DNA of 64,000 bases, taken from positions 30,752 through 94,751 of the forward strand of contig JAYEVH010000230.1 in assembly GCA_036346255.1 (NCBI GenBank), in the 5' to 3' direction. The notes beneath the pieces are model-generated. The model worked only from the letters and a program-made list of their open reading frames with translations, was not told the origin of the DNA and did no database searches. Shown here one piece after another: positions 1 to 10,600 of this stretch; the stretch's first letter is position 1; every line of letters starts with the position of its first letter. The stretch is from Ampelocalamus luodianensis (lineage: Eukaryota > Streptophyta > Magnoliopsida > Poales > Poaceae). A program made the position numbers and the translations under genes.

Positions 1-439
1 GTACCATAAAATAGGGTTTCATTAATGGATGTCCGTTGTTGCGCCAACGGCGTGAGTTTGGGCAAAGACCAATAGCGCTGCCCAATGGTCCACTCATCCG
101 CTGATTTTACACACTTGCAAGCCGCCCCTACACCAAAGATAGGTGCCACTCATCGGGTCCTTCGAGGGGGCTGCGCAGCATAGGAGGGGGTCGCGCCGAC
201 CTAATAATCGCATGCACACGAGGCGCCTTTCCCGCATCTACGAGTTCCGGAAGGTTGTGTGTGAAAGGCTCCTCGACTAGCGGCATGATAGCGAAGCAGT
301 GGTCTCATGGGGAGACACCACCCTTCAAAAGCTTATGGATTTTCTCCCATTCCTTCTCCTTGTCCATGTTTTCTACTTTGTGGTGCCTGTGGACTAGTTG
401 GACGAAAGTTACGCCAGATTTATAGCCGAGGGGGATGGA

Positions 440-690
440 GCCGCTGTCGCCTCTCGTGCCATCGCCCCAATAAATCCAGGCCCGTGGAGCCATCGTCCCA
501 AACACAACAGCCCAGTGGTGCAACATCGCCTTGAAAAGTCGCTACTCGTGCCATCGTCCCAAAGCTAGCCCGTGTGGTCACATCGCCCAAAAGCCGCTAC
601 TCGTGCCATCGCCCCAAAGCCAGCCCGCGTGGTCATATCGCCCCGGTGCTCAGCCCGCGTGGTCACATCGTCCGAAAGCTACCTTTCAAG
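440..690. repeat. degenerate 55-bp tandem repeat
   Basis: The block starting with gctactcgtgccatcg at 541 recurs at 596, exactly 55 bp later, with a few substitutions. Degenerate partial copies are visible on both sides (around 455-535 and 645-675), sharing the words gccatcgtccc and cccgcgtggtcacatcg. The open frames across it are by-products of the repeat and are not supported as genes. Bases 1-440 upstream hold no feature I can recognise. Confidence 0.75.
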
Positions 691-849
691 GCCGATGCTA
701 CAAGACTGAGCAGCCTTTGGCGACTTCGCCGCTCGTGTTGTCGACGCCCAAGAAACCTAGCTCGCTTTTGTCACGTCTGTTATAATGCTTGATCACAAAC
801 AAAGCGTACCAGACATCATATTCAAAAGATGTCATAACAACAGCTTGGC

Positions 850-3300
850 ATAATGAAAAAATACATAAAGGGAAATCTAATGGCGCCTCTCTTAGGGCGC
901 ACTCGCGCCACCCCGGCTCTACCATCGCCGCAGCTGAGTACGCCGAGGGTCGCCGCTCGACAACCCACCCACGCGAGTAGTCCGCTGTGGTGTAGCGATG
1001 GCTGCTCCCGCTTACCGATCCCGCCTACGGTGGTCCAAGCGCTTACCGAGTCTCGCGTGCCTCGGCTTCGCACTCGCGACCGCATACCGAGAAGTTTCCA
1101 AAGAGAATCCGCGGTCACGCGGATCCTCAAGAAGTCCTCCATGGGTGCCAATAGGTCCGTGATCGCGGCCGAGAATGTATCGCCTTTCCCAAGCCGCTCT
1201 CGCCAAGAATTAGGTTACAAACACAAACATAGTAATGACTAAAAGTACGCTACGCATGCAAACGGAACTTACCCGTTGGCCCAAAGATGTGCTCTGACGA
1301 CGCCGCATAGTCCCGCCCGCGTGACGGTGGAGCGGAGGACCCGTGATGTAAGATCGCCGCATAAAACTTATGAGGTTCGGAATGAAATGGAAGAAGCGGT
1401 CGGGCCGCTGTCGGTCGAACTCACTCCCGCATGTCCGGAGGTGTTCCCCGCCGCCACGCCGACGCGTTCGCCACGCGGCGAGCAGAGGTCAGGTCTCTAC
1501 CACTCTACGACGCCGTCGCCCTCGGATCGCTGGGTCCACCGGTCGGCCGCTGCGCGTACCGGGCCGCGTCCGCATCTCCGCATCCGCCGCCTCCCGATCT
1601 CGTGCAGAGCCCTCCGATCTCCCGACATTGCCATGTGTCGCAAGGAGTCTACCATCTCGACGACACTCCTGAAGATCCACCGCACAGGTAATCATCGTTG
1701 TACACGTAAGCATGTCAAATTAAATATGAAATATGTAATATTGAGTACGACGTCGCGGTGGAAAGCTGAGTCCGGCCGCGGGTATGGTTCGGACGCGGCC
1801 GCGATGTCGAGTAGGGTCGATCACGACCGACGCACCGAGCTCATCCGAGCCGAGTACCACTCCATGTAGTGCTCAGACGCCTCGGGTCGAGGCCCGTCCG
1901 CAACCACGCAGGGTCTCGTGGCGCGTGCCCAACCGCCCACCAAGGACATCCCGTCTCGACCAGACATCGTGGCTACTAACTCTTCCTAGTGTACTTGCGG
2001 ACGGCAAGAAAAAATATTTGCTTATGTAACACATATTGCATGCATAAAAGTCAATGAACTTATACGCGGTACGCGCGCCGCACTCGCATCCCCATGGGGC
2101 GGGACCTCCGTCAGCATCGAACCGGGCGCAAGACCCGCCGTGACCGTACTCTTCCACGAAGATGTCGTGGCACCGGCACTGCTGCGGTACCAAGACACGA
2201 GTCTCATGTGCAAAGACCGGCAGATCGCTGGGTCGCAGACGACCACCTTGGCCGCCACCGTGACGGGTCCGGATGACGCGGTCATTTGGTCACCGATCGA
2301 ACATCGCAACATACTCCGGTAGGAGCTTCGCGAGGTGATCGCGTGAAGGTGACCCGTAATACAACATTGTAAACTAAGTACACGAAATAACGATTGCAAA
2401 ATGAAAATAACAAAAGATTACGTAAACTAACTCGCTTACGCACCACCAAGTGCCCATGGTCGGCCGGGTCCAAGCCGCCTCGCTGGGCGCATAAGCCGCC
2501 CCTCAGACGCCAAGTCCACCTCGTGGTCGTCCGACCGAAACACCCAACGCACCACAGCCGCAGAGGAGCCTGCATCCCGAGAGGATCGAGCCGCCACGCC
2601 AACGCCGCACGCTGCCGCACGCAAAGCGCCAGACGTCACAAGACAAAGACGGTCGACTCACGCCGCATCGCGGATCCGCCGACGGGTGACTCGCCACCTC
2701 TCGCGCAGCGTGGTGTAGTGCTTTGTCCACGCCGCCGTGGGAGCTCGTGAACATCACTCACCCGAACAACCACGCAGGCCTAGGTCAGGCTCGTGAATAC
2801 CGACGCGCGCCGCCCGCAGCCATATACGCCGTAAGAAGACACGTAAACGCCAACACCGTTCACAAACGAATTGTTACGAGAAAAATAGTTACGAAAACAC
2901 ATACGTAGAATCGCGCATCCACTTTCAGCCGTATTCGCGGCGGTGCCGACTCGACGACGCTGCCGCTCGCGGCAGGATATTGCGAACCCGCTTAGAGGTC
3001 CGTGGCGCCACGTGGCGGGACGCTCGCGCGCCACTTATCGGAAAGCGCCGCGCAGGCAACCCGGCCAGTAGCTCACATCTCGCAAATAGCCGGGCGCCAT
3101 CTCTCCCGCAGACGAGATGGAACGTGTGTCTCTCGCCTGGGCCGCCAACCAAAGGCCGCCAGAGGCACCGGTCAGCACGAAAACGCCTAGACGCATTGAT
3201 CACGACGCCGGTCCCGACCGCCTCCACCGTCGCCTTCCACCATCCTCGCGAGTGGAAGGAGGCTCGCCGCCTCAACCCGCGCCCAAATGATTAAGCACAA
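850..3300 (-). pseudogene. plant mobile domain (PMD) protein gene, decayed or error-ridden
   Basis: Read on the minus strand from 3300 downwards, GC-rich exon-like blocks of 250-450 bp are separated by short AT-rich spacers (near 2880, 2390, 2035, 1715 and 1240). The first block holds HTFHLVCG followed by a GEMAP-like stretch (about 3150-3080), the hallmark start of PMD proteins. The second begins MFTSSHGGVDKALHHAARE (about 2757-2700), matching the PMD segment before the SWGSAVLA region. The third ends in a DIFVEEY-like stretch (about 2150), and the fourth holds HYMEWYSARM (1842-1870). Several frame changes are needed between and inside blocks. PMD proteins (MAIN/MAIL family) occur as host silencing factors and as cargo of plant transposons; which applies here cannot be told. 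The order of four family landmarks makes the family call fairly safe. Exon limits are approximate, and the 850-1210 block is the least certain part. Confidence 0.6.
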
Positions 3301-3835
3301 ACAGAGTCAACGCGAAATAATCGTGACCGCATTGATCGCATGAAGGACACAACTTGACGCACTGAATCCGCTTCCGCGGCACCTCCATGCCCCGACATGG
3401 GGTGCGAGTCAAACGCCCAAGCTCTATTTGTCGCGCACCCGTGAGGGAGCACGCTGACTACAAGGCTACGTGACGCTGGTCAATCATCTGGTCAAGCAAC
3501 TCGCACTCACCGGCCCGCCATACCTAAAAATACAAAGAAGATAGAAAGTTCATATTTTTTCCATGCATCTTTACATAGCATATGTAGTAACTACTCATTT
3601 CTTTTACAAATTTAATGCATGTCATGCTACTTTTCTAGTTAAACGTGTTTTGCACTAACAAGATATTGACCAGCAAGACTAACACATCTAATAACAAATA
3701 CTAACAAAATAATAACCACAGCACATATATTCTCATTGTTTTTAGACTCACACACTAATTACCTGGTTTTTCTTACAATTCAAAAATGTATCATGCATTA
3801 ATTATGTTACATAATGGTCACAACCAAATACCATA
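3301..3835. other. intergenic, no recognisable gene
   Basis: The GC-rich half (to about 3525) could be a further upstream exon or leader of the minus-strand PMD gene, but no family motif is visible. From 3530 the sequence becomes AT-rich with no open frame of note. Confidence 0.4.
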
Positions 3836-4122
3836 CTCAATTCTATGTCGCTATTGTCGTAATTCTATGTCCAACTCAAAATATGTATTACTACAGCTCG
3901 CCACATTTATGTAACTCACTCGATTCTATGTCGCTATTGTCGCATTTCTATGTCGCTACACAACTCAAAAATATGTACCGCATACTCGACTAAATTTATG
4001 TGACCTACTCAATTCTATGTCGCTATAGTCGCAATTTATGTCGCTACACAACTCAAAATATGTACCTGTGTAGTCCGACTACATGTATCTAACCTACTCA
4101 ATTCCCTATGTCGCTATTGTCG
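3836..4122. repeat. tandem array of 82-92 bp units (tctatgtcgctat)
   Basis: The word tctatgtcgctat occurs at 3842, 3924 and 4014, and ctatgtcgctat at 4106. Each is followed by ttgtcg or agtcg, and the units share caactcaaaatatgta between them. Spacing of 82, 90 and 92 bp indicates an imperfect tandem array of about four units. No coding function is suggested. Confidence 0.8.
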
Positions 4123-4684
4123 CTTGCTAACCTACAAGGTTTGGACGTAATACGCATAAAGCCTAAAAATTTACCGCAACACGCAGATGATCGATCGAAA
4201 TCGATGCTTTATCAATCTTCTCCACCGACAAACCGGCTGCGGCTTTGCCGCACTTTCTTCTCCCTCTCAATCTCTCTTGTTTTTTCTCGAATTAAAATGA
4301 ATTTCGATACTTACCTATCGCCGCTCAATCAAGCGACAGAAATCGCCGAAGCTCTTCTCGCCGCTCAACCGGATTTATAGGTAATCGCTCGCAGGAGTGG
4401 CGACAGTTCTCGCCGCCAGCTGAACTGGCGATAGTTCTCCGCCGCTCAATCTGGACGATGAGACACATTTTTGTAATTGTTTTAAACGACTATTTATTTT
4501 TATAAATATCTTAAAAATAATAATATTTTTAAAAAATTCCAATTAAACTTGGCACAAAACTTGACGCTACAACATTGTCCATGATCGACAGACAAAGGCG
4601 GAATTTGGCCCGAACCATACCAGTTGGCTCAATTTCACGATTCTTCTACAAAATTCGGTGTTAGTTTGCAAACGGAAGTTTGTT
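4123..4684. other. intergenic, no gene recognised
   Basis: A short open frame covers 4108-4380, but it starts inside the tandem array, has no recognisable domain and is not supported. Around 4315-4460 the word ccgctcaa recurs three times near gcgacag/ggcgatag words, a weak dispersed repeat of unknown origin. Confidence 0.4.
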
Positions 4685-5578
4685 ATTAAGTTGCGCAACC
4701 TCTAGCCGACCTCGCCTAATTCAAGAACTCTTTAAAAGTGCGCTTGTATATGTAATCTCATATTCTTCGTAATCTAATATTTTTTCAACTGACATCGGAA
4801 ACACATTACCGTGAATCTAAGATTCCAACGCTTGTTGATTTAAAAGAAACTACATATTAGTCTTTATCATAGTTTCAAACCAGAAGGTTAACATCTATAA
4901 ATTTTGAATTTTACAATTTAAAAATTCCAACATTTTGAATTTTATTTTTTATGATTCAAAAGTTCAAATTTTGGATTTTGAAAATTTAAATTTTAAATTT
5001 TGAGTTTTGGAGTTTAAATTCTCAAGATTTGAAATTCTAAACTCAAAATTGAAACTTTCAAAATTCGGATTTATAAAATTTAATTTCTCAAATTTGAATA
5101 TCTAAAATCTAGAATTCAAAATTTGAAAGAAAAAATAGATTTTGAAACCCAACCTTGAGATTTTGAATTTTAAAATTTAAATTGTCCGATTTAAGATTCC
5201 AAAATTTAGGATTCAATTTTTTGATATTTTGTTTCAAATTCATATTTTCAAAAGAATAATTTTTAAATTCCATAAGTTAGATATTCAAATATTAAAATAA
5301 ATCACAATTTGGATTTTGAATTCAAAGTTCAAAATTTGACTATGATGAATCAAAAGCATATGATAAAAACGCAATAACAAGATTCTTTCTCTTAAATCTA
5401 AGATAGACATCCTTTTCAACGTAAATAGATTCCCTGAATTGATGGTAATCTGTTTCGCCGAAATCTTAGATTCCTTACTCATATTTTCAAATATTTTACC
5501 AAATAAGATAATCTCTATGTAATTACTAAAGACTTCCAAGAATCCCTGAAATTCCGTCGACCAAACGCACCCCAACAG
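4685..5578. mobile_element. AT-rich foldback (MITE-like) element
   Basis: The right end read inward on the minus strand (ggggtgcgtttggtcgac, near 5575-5555) resembles the left end near 4690 (gttgcgcaacctctagccgac). Further in, tcggaaacacattaccgtgaatctaaga (near 4795) matches the reverse complement of the segment at about 5455-5420. The arms are therefore degenerate inverted repeats around a core. The core, about 4890-5340, is an unusual low-complexity run of aattttgaattt-type words. There is no transposase. Ends starting ggggtgcgtttgg are common in hAT/PIF-like grass MITEs. Exact ends and target duplication are not resolved. Confidence 0.5.
4890..5340. repeat. low-complexity aattttgaattt tract
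   Basis: About 450 bp is built almost wholly from variants of ttgaatttt, aaattcaaa and gattttgaa, in both orientations, and can pair with itself in many registers. It forms the core of the foldback element at 4685-5578. Confidence 0.75.
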
Positions 5579-5599
5579 ACTAGATCCCTAAATCCCAAC

Positions 5600-5910
5600 T
5601 CCATGACACGACGCCGCTTTTTTCCCTCCCCACGTCCCCGGTTCCGTTGTTCTAGAGTTCAGACGCACGCAGGAGTTGAACCCTCCGCCGCCGCCTTCCG
5701 CCACTGCAGCCAGTTGCGGCCCGCCGCTGCTCCTCACTACCCGTGCCGCCGGCCTCCACCGCCCTGTGCCTCCTCCCCGCGCGCCCGGCCGCCGCCACCT
5801 CACTCCGCCTCGGTGCTTCTCCTCTCTCTCCTCACCCGGTGCCGCCGCCACCCCGGCCCGCCGCTCGGCCGCCCTCACCCATGCTACTGAGGTTTTTAAA
5901 TTTCTATTCC
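5600..5910 (+). promoter_or_regulatory. probable POP5 5' leader / first non-coding exon region
   Basis: A sharp switch from AT-rich repeat to C-rich, CCG-repeated sequence just upstream of POP5 looks like the transcription start and 5' UTR of a grass gene. A polypyrimidine tract ending ttgcttgcag at about 6161-6170, 50 bp before the POP5 start codon, would be the acceptor of a 5' UTR intron. The open frames in this stretch have no family resemblance and are not called as genes. The start site is not identified. Confidence 0.4.
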
Positions 5911-6219
5911 CACTCACAGATGAACAACTCCGGCTTAGTAGCAAGCTCCCCTGTAGCTGTTGGCGGTGCTCGCCATGCCCACCAAGTGTTTGCTCTTTTG
6001 TCCCACTGGCCTGGCCATGACATGATTCTTCCTGGTCTCGGCCTGCGTCAGTCTAATTTCGATAAGGATAAATGCTGCATTGGTTCTCCTGAAGACGCCC
6101 TTTGGTTTTTTTACCCTAAAAAAACGCTCACTTGATTTTGAGTTTGGACTTTGTTCATCTGCTTGCAGGTCCAGGTCACAATAAGCAGGAGCTCTGCAGG
6201 AGCGCAGTGGCCTCACACC

Positions 6220-7392
6220 ATGGTTCACTTCAAGAATAGGTACATGGTGATGGAGGTCTTCATCGACGTGAGCAGAGGCGAGTCCGACCCTGTCATCCTC
6301 ACCCAGTTCAATATAACCAAAGCGATCAGAGACAGCATCCAGCTCAACTTTGGGAGTGTGGCCTTGCTGCGTCTCTCGGATCATTGCAAGGTGCTAATTA
6401 CTTCTAAGACCTTAATTTTTCTAGACAGCATCATAGATGCCTGTAGTGTGTTTCCTAGTTTAATTTATAAGTACTTATGAGCTCTGCTCCTCTGCAGTGA
6501 AGTACGTAAATCCTCTAACGAAGCTTTGTGTGATCCGAGTGTCACGCGAAGATCATCAGAAAGTGTGGGCTGCTATCACAATGGTGAGGAGCATTGGGAA
6601 GATCCTGTATCGTTCAACCTGCTGGATGTGTGGTGAGTGCATCATGGATGATGGAACCAAAGCAGTCTTAGTTGAAGTTTTTTTTCAACTATGTTGTTTT
6701 GTGACACTTGATTTGATGCACCATGAATCTATTCCTGAATAGCTGTACTCAGTTTCTGATCTCCTTGTGCTCGCTATGATGTTATCAAATTGAATTAGAA
6801 TGGAATGCGATATTTTAGCAACAAGTCGATATGCCCATCTCAGTATCAAATTGACAAGTGTTCTTGTTAGTGTATAGTTCTTAGTAAAAATTTGTTCCGA
6901 TGTATACCTGATTCTTTTAGTACACATAACTCTAGCTTTTCAGTGTAAGGTCAAGTTCAGATAGCAATCATAGGATCGTCATTTTTTCTGGTTTTTTTTT
7001 TTTTTTTGCATGCACATATAGTTGAGTTTGTCAAAACTTCATTCCCATTGAGACTTCAGACTTCTTTGTGTCTTGTTTGGCCCGATGGTGTTTCCTGTAT
7101 AGTTTGGATACTCATCCTCATATCGTTTGGCATTTTGATTCATTCTACTAGTTATTTTATTTTATTCCATTCCCTAAGAACAAATGTTTGTAAGGCCAAT
7201 GTGCCTGAGCAGAACTGACCATCAATCTCTTTCCTTCTTTCAGGAACTATCAGGGCCTGCAAGAAAGCCGCATTGGAGTGTGAAGGAAGGAAGTTTGAGC
7301 AGTACAAGCTGGCTGCTAGTGATCGTATCACGCCAGAGATCATTGAGACCATACAGAGTTTCTTGGACAAAATTAGAGGATTAGAGAACTAA
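6220..7392 (+). CDS. POP5: ribonuclease P/MRP protein subunit POP5 (three coding exons)
   Basis: POP5 is a small protein subunit of nuclear RNase P and RNase MRP, which process pre-tRNA 5' ends and pre-rRNA. Exon 1 (6220-6390) starts MVHFKNRYMVMEVF and continues with VILTQFNITKAIRDSI. Exon 2 (6498-6632) encodes KYVNPLTKLCVIRVSRED then VWAAITMVRSIGK. Exon 3 (7244-7392) encodes TIRACKKAALECEGRKFEQY and ends at the stop after KIRGLEN. Introns have GT-AG ends (6391/6497 and 6633/7243), and the 6390/6498 junction joins Q-V-K-Y in the family frame. Length (about 155 aa) is normal. As written there is a one-base frame slip in exon 1 near 6352 (a G run after NFG) and slips in exon 2 between about 6600 and 6630. 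The family frame is recovered on either side, so these look like consensus errors or recent damage. The start codon is the first ATG of the conserved N-terminus. Confidence 0.88.
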
Positions 7393-7990
7393 CGAATCAA
7401 TGTTTATTTCATGTCAGTTTTTAGTTTTCGCCAACTCGTCTTTTGAGGAAAGACTGAAATGGCACATTGTTTATCATTTAAGTTTACAGCATGCTATGCA
7501 CAACTCAAGCCTTAAACTGGAAGGGACCGGGAGACAAAATTTTCTTCTAGCAAGAACTGATTTGCTGCTAATCATGATTGAGCTAGCATCTAATATGGCG
7601 CAAAACTGATGCACCTGAGCAAACGTCCTCCTGTTTATTGAATCTTATGTTTACATTTATACCCAAGAGAACATTATCCCAGACAGTCTCCTTTGATTTA
7701 AAACCCACACACTTTCCCTTGATTCAAAAGAATCTGAGTACAGTGTCTTCAAAGAGAAAGAAAATACGTGGAGAAGAAGAAATTGACGAGAGCAGTTCAA
7801 ATAGGCATGAAGAACAAAACAACCAGGTATCGCACAGCTCAATGCGCATCGAGCATCGTATATGCAGCTATCCATCCTGGTTTGACGAACCTTAACAGCC
7901 TTTTTTGTTTCTACAAACGCAAATTGAATTTAAGCTTCAATTTTTATATAGCTGCAGAGTGAATTGACAACTACCTGCACAGCTTCTCAG
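7393..7990 (+). other. POP5 3' UTR and intergenic spacer
   Basis: AT-rich sequence follows the POP5 stop. No further exon or family motif is seen. The short open frames (for example 7638-7895) have no recognisable content. Confidence 0.45.
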
Positions 7991-7999
7991 AAATGTTTT

Positions 8000-8689
8000 A
8001 GTATTTATTTGATGACACAGAATCGCGTACATGCAACAATACATCTAGCTGTAGGAGTTGCAGTCTAGCCAGACCAGATAAAATGGTTCTCTTGCAAGTT
8101 CCAACATACGGTAAAGCTAGCTTAGCATCCACAATTGAAGTATAAAACAGAGACGTAACACACAGAATCAATGTTTCCTTACATGACAACTTCTGCTCGT
8201 TGATGCGGAGGCCCATCAAAAGTTGCCTGCAGATTACACCATGAACCGCAAGATCAGTTAGGCAACAATGGAGTGTGGCAAATTTACTGATGTAAGTACA
8301 ATTACATAGCTTTGAAGAAGTATCAATTGCAGGTTAAAATAATTCGGTCATAGAGGCTTGGAAAAATCTATACTACTGAAGATTGATCAGTGTTCTATAG
8401 CCTTTTATTATGGGCAATTCCAACTATAAGCAGAACTCAAATCAAATGAATGACTTCTGGCATCAGAAAAAAAAAGAGGAATCTTAACATTTTGATTTAC
8501 TGACTGATTACCTTAATTGCTCCTTCAATGCCCAAATAGCAATACTACCCTAATTACATGTTTTCTAATTGATCACAAGATTTGACTCTCCCACCCATCC
8601 AATCGCATCAAATCACGAAATCTACCACACCAAATCAATCAGCAAAGATAAGCATCTGGGCTCCTAATTCGTACTTATCCAATCGGAGA
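8000..8689 (-). other. probable INH3 3' UTR / intron-containing tail
   Basis: AT-rich non-coding DNA lies downstream of INH3. No protein family is recognisable. It may include a spliced 3' UTR, since gatgggcctccgcatcaacgagcag (minus, about 8217-8193) is locally gene-like and is followed by AT-rich sequence. This is inference only. Confidence 0.3.
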
Positions 8690-9050
8690 TCAGTGGTGGC
8701 GGCGGCCGAGGCCATTGCCGTGTGTGGAGGATGAGCAGCAGCCGCCGCCGCTGGTCCCTCGCCACTGCCCCCAGCGGGCTCCGGCGACCGCCGTCGGCAT
8801 CGTCGTCGCTGCAGTCCTCGTCGAAGGGCACCTCCTTGTGGAAGATGCAGCACTTCTTGGAGTCTCTTGCGGCCGAGGGACTCGTTGTCCACGGTCCTCC
8901 TTCCACGTAACCTTCTTCGCCCGCCGCTTCAGCCGCAGCACCACCGTCCCGCCGGCGGGGCGCCGCCGGAGGGGCGGAGGAGGAAGGGTCGATCGTCACG
9001 GTCACGGATCCGGTCGACGACGACGACGGCGGCGGCGCGCGGGTTGCCAT
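8690..9050 (-). CDS. INH3: type-1 protein phosphatase inhibitor 3 (PPP1R11/YPI1 family), frame-disrupted
   Basis: Inhibitor-3 is a small, mostly unstructured nuclear/cytoplasmic protein that binds and inhibits the PP1 catalytic subunit. The minus-strand start at 9050 gives MATRAPPPSSSSTGSVTVTI. The conserved core follows: VLRLKRRAKKVTWKED (near 8940-8895), containing the RVxF-type PP1-docking motif KVTW, then DNESLGRK, then SKKCCIFHKEVPFDED (near 8850-8800), and an acidic CSDDDAD stretch. These pieces lie in three different frames, so two or three single-base slips interrupt the gene as written. Their order and spacing fit one ordinary plant INH3 of about 115-120 aa. The likely C-terminus is the Ser/Gly/His-rich tail ending at 8690. 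A stop at 8664 in another frame is the alternative. The gene is on the strand opposite to POP5, so the two are convergent. Confidence 0.8.
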
Positions 9051-9720
9051 GGTGATCTGCGATTTCTCTCTCTCGTTTCTCTCTCTTTCGCTCCATTTTT
9101 CCTTTTATCCCGTTTGAAGGTCAGAATTACGGGCGGTGTTTTGTAGGGTAATAGTCAAACACGTTTCTGCGAAACATTTGGGACTGACGAGTGACGAACA
9201 TACATGATACGAGTCACGCCTGAGGACTGAGGACATCTATCCCAAGGGTGCTCTTGAGCAAAAGCAACTCACCGACGCTTTCTACCTAATTCGAAACTTT
9301 CAAAAAGATTGAAAAAATCGGTTAGAATTTAGAAGGTTTCAAATGACCCAAAACTTTTGGTTCGGAACTATTAAATAACTTTCGATTCAAAACATTAAAA
9401 TGGTTCAAGAACTTTTTGACTAAATACTTTACAAAATCAATAAAAACTTCTCCTTGCGTGGTTTGATTCGCTGGGGTGTACGCCCGCAAGAACGAAGGGA
9501 AGACCACGCCACTCGCCTCTAGATCCGGATCCACGACCACCACCGCAGATGGAACCACCACACAAAGGTGCAAGGGAAGCACTGGTCAAGTAGGATGAAG
9601 GTGGGTGGTGGGGTGGAGCGGCCTACAAATTAGTAAAGTTGGTCACACCATATTAACAAAAATGTACAAGGGCTTTAAAAAATACAAAATCGGACTTTGC
9701 ACAATGATATCAACTTCATA
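9051..9720. other. INH3 upstream region and intergenic DNA
   Basis: A CT-rich stretch (tctctctctcgtttctctctctttcg, about 9064-9090) directly upstream of the INH3 start codon fits a grass 5' UTR. The remainder shows a short AT-rich tract (9280-9440) and no gene. Confidence 0.45.
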
Positions 9721-9721
9721 A

Positions 9722-9836
9722 TAACAATTATCCATTGATATATCTTTAATTTTTAAGATCAAGATTAAATAAAATTAATAACAACTATCCATTGATATAT
9801 CTTTAATTTTTAAGGTCAAGATTAAATAAAATCCTC
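9722..9836. repeat. 57-bp tandem duplication
   Basis: The stretch containing tccattgatatatctttaat begins at 9731 and again at 9788. The two copies differ by about three bases. No function is apparent. Bases 9837-10228 hold AT-rich and then mixed sequence without a recognisable gene. Confidence 0.9.
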
Positions 9837-10228
9837 CATGTCCAGATATACCATTACCGTAGATCTAAACCGAATGTTGATAAACGCCCAAACAGTTTGT
9901 TCCAAAATATATATATATATATTCTGAGTAAAAAAATTGGCTCTTTCGAATTTTCAACAAAAAAACTTATATCAAAATATTTCGTGCATTTGAATTTTAG
10001 GATAAAAATAAAAATATACAAAGATATGCAGCATTGGCCTGGTGATAGTCAACTCCCTGCGCCGCCAACTCTGTTTTTGTTTTTCCTTTTGAGCGGGACC
10101 CGCATGTCCGCAAGAACATCAACACTATACATATTACATCCCGATCTAGTGGCATGGGTCGGAGCGGTCGACCTGACCTGCCCTATGCAGCCCATGTTCT
10201 AGCGTGGATATCATGCCAATCTATTGGC

Positions 10229-10400
10229 TCAAGTACCAAATGAACCTGTGATCCATTGGTTCTTATGATATCCTTCCACAACGAACACGGTTCCATAGAT
10301 GTAGGCAGTGCAGGAGCAATCTTTCAAGCAAGAGCGCTTACAGTCCTTGTCACTCCTAACCTGGCAAGTGTAGACGTTGCAAGAGTCATGGGGCTCTAGG
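10229..10400 (-). pseudogene. PAN/apple-domain fragment of an S-domain receptor-like kinase
   Basis: The minus strand encodes SCNVYTCQVRSDKDCKRSCL followed by KDCSCTAYIYGT, the cysteine pattern of the PAN_2 domain found in G-type lectin (S-domain) receptor kinases. A stop at 10229 ends the frame soon afterwards, and no transmembrane or kinase domain follows. It lies downstream, on the same strand, of the B-lectin fragment at 13056-13300, so the two probably come from one gene broken by later insertions. Confidence 0.6.
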
Positions 10401-10540
10401 GAGCAATGTTGGTGGTGGCGGAAGCCTGCCACGCCACTTTGGGACGACGACGTCGCATTGCCCGTACGTCCCAGAGCGTGGCAACAGTGGTGCGCGGAGG
10501 CGACGGGAGGACGCGCCACCACCAGCCAGCGTGTTCACGG

Positions 10541-10600
10541 CAGGGCAGCGGCAGGGGGTGCCGTGGTGCACGGCACCCCAAAACAAGTGAATTTTTTTAG
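10541..10600 (+). mobile_element. probable left terminus of a hAT element, with terminal hairpin
   Basis: The run cagggcagcggcaggggg is followed by a perfect hairpin at 10555-10579: arms ggggtgccgtg/cacggcacccc with a 3-base loop. CAGGG-type ends with subterminal CCCC/GGGG hairpins are usual for hAT elements carrying ZMYM-like transposases. The eight bases before it (gttcacgg) would be the target duplication, but no matching right end was found, so the element is truncated. Confidence 0.5.

Noticed and set aside
853..1242. Open frames on both strands of the 0.8-2.8 kb GC-rich region taken as separate genes
   Set aside because: Frames overlap on all strands because of GC-rich codons. Only the minus-strand pieces match a family (PMD).
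5743..6135. Proline/alanine-rich open frames upstream of POP5
   Set aside because: They lie in the C-rich leader in several frames, have no domain, and end at or before the POP5 acceptor site.
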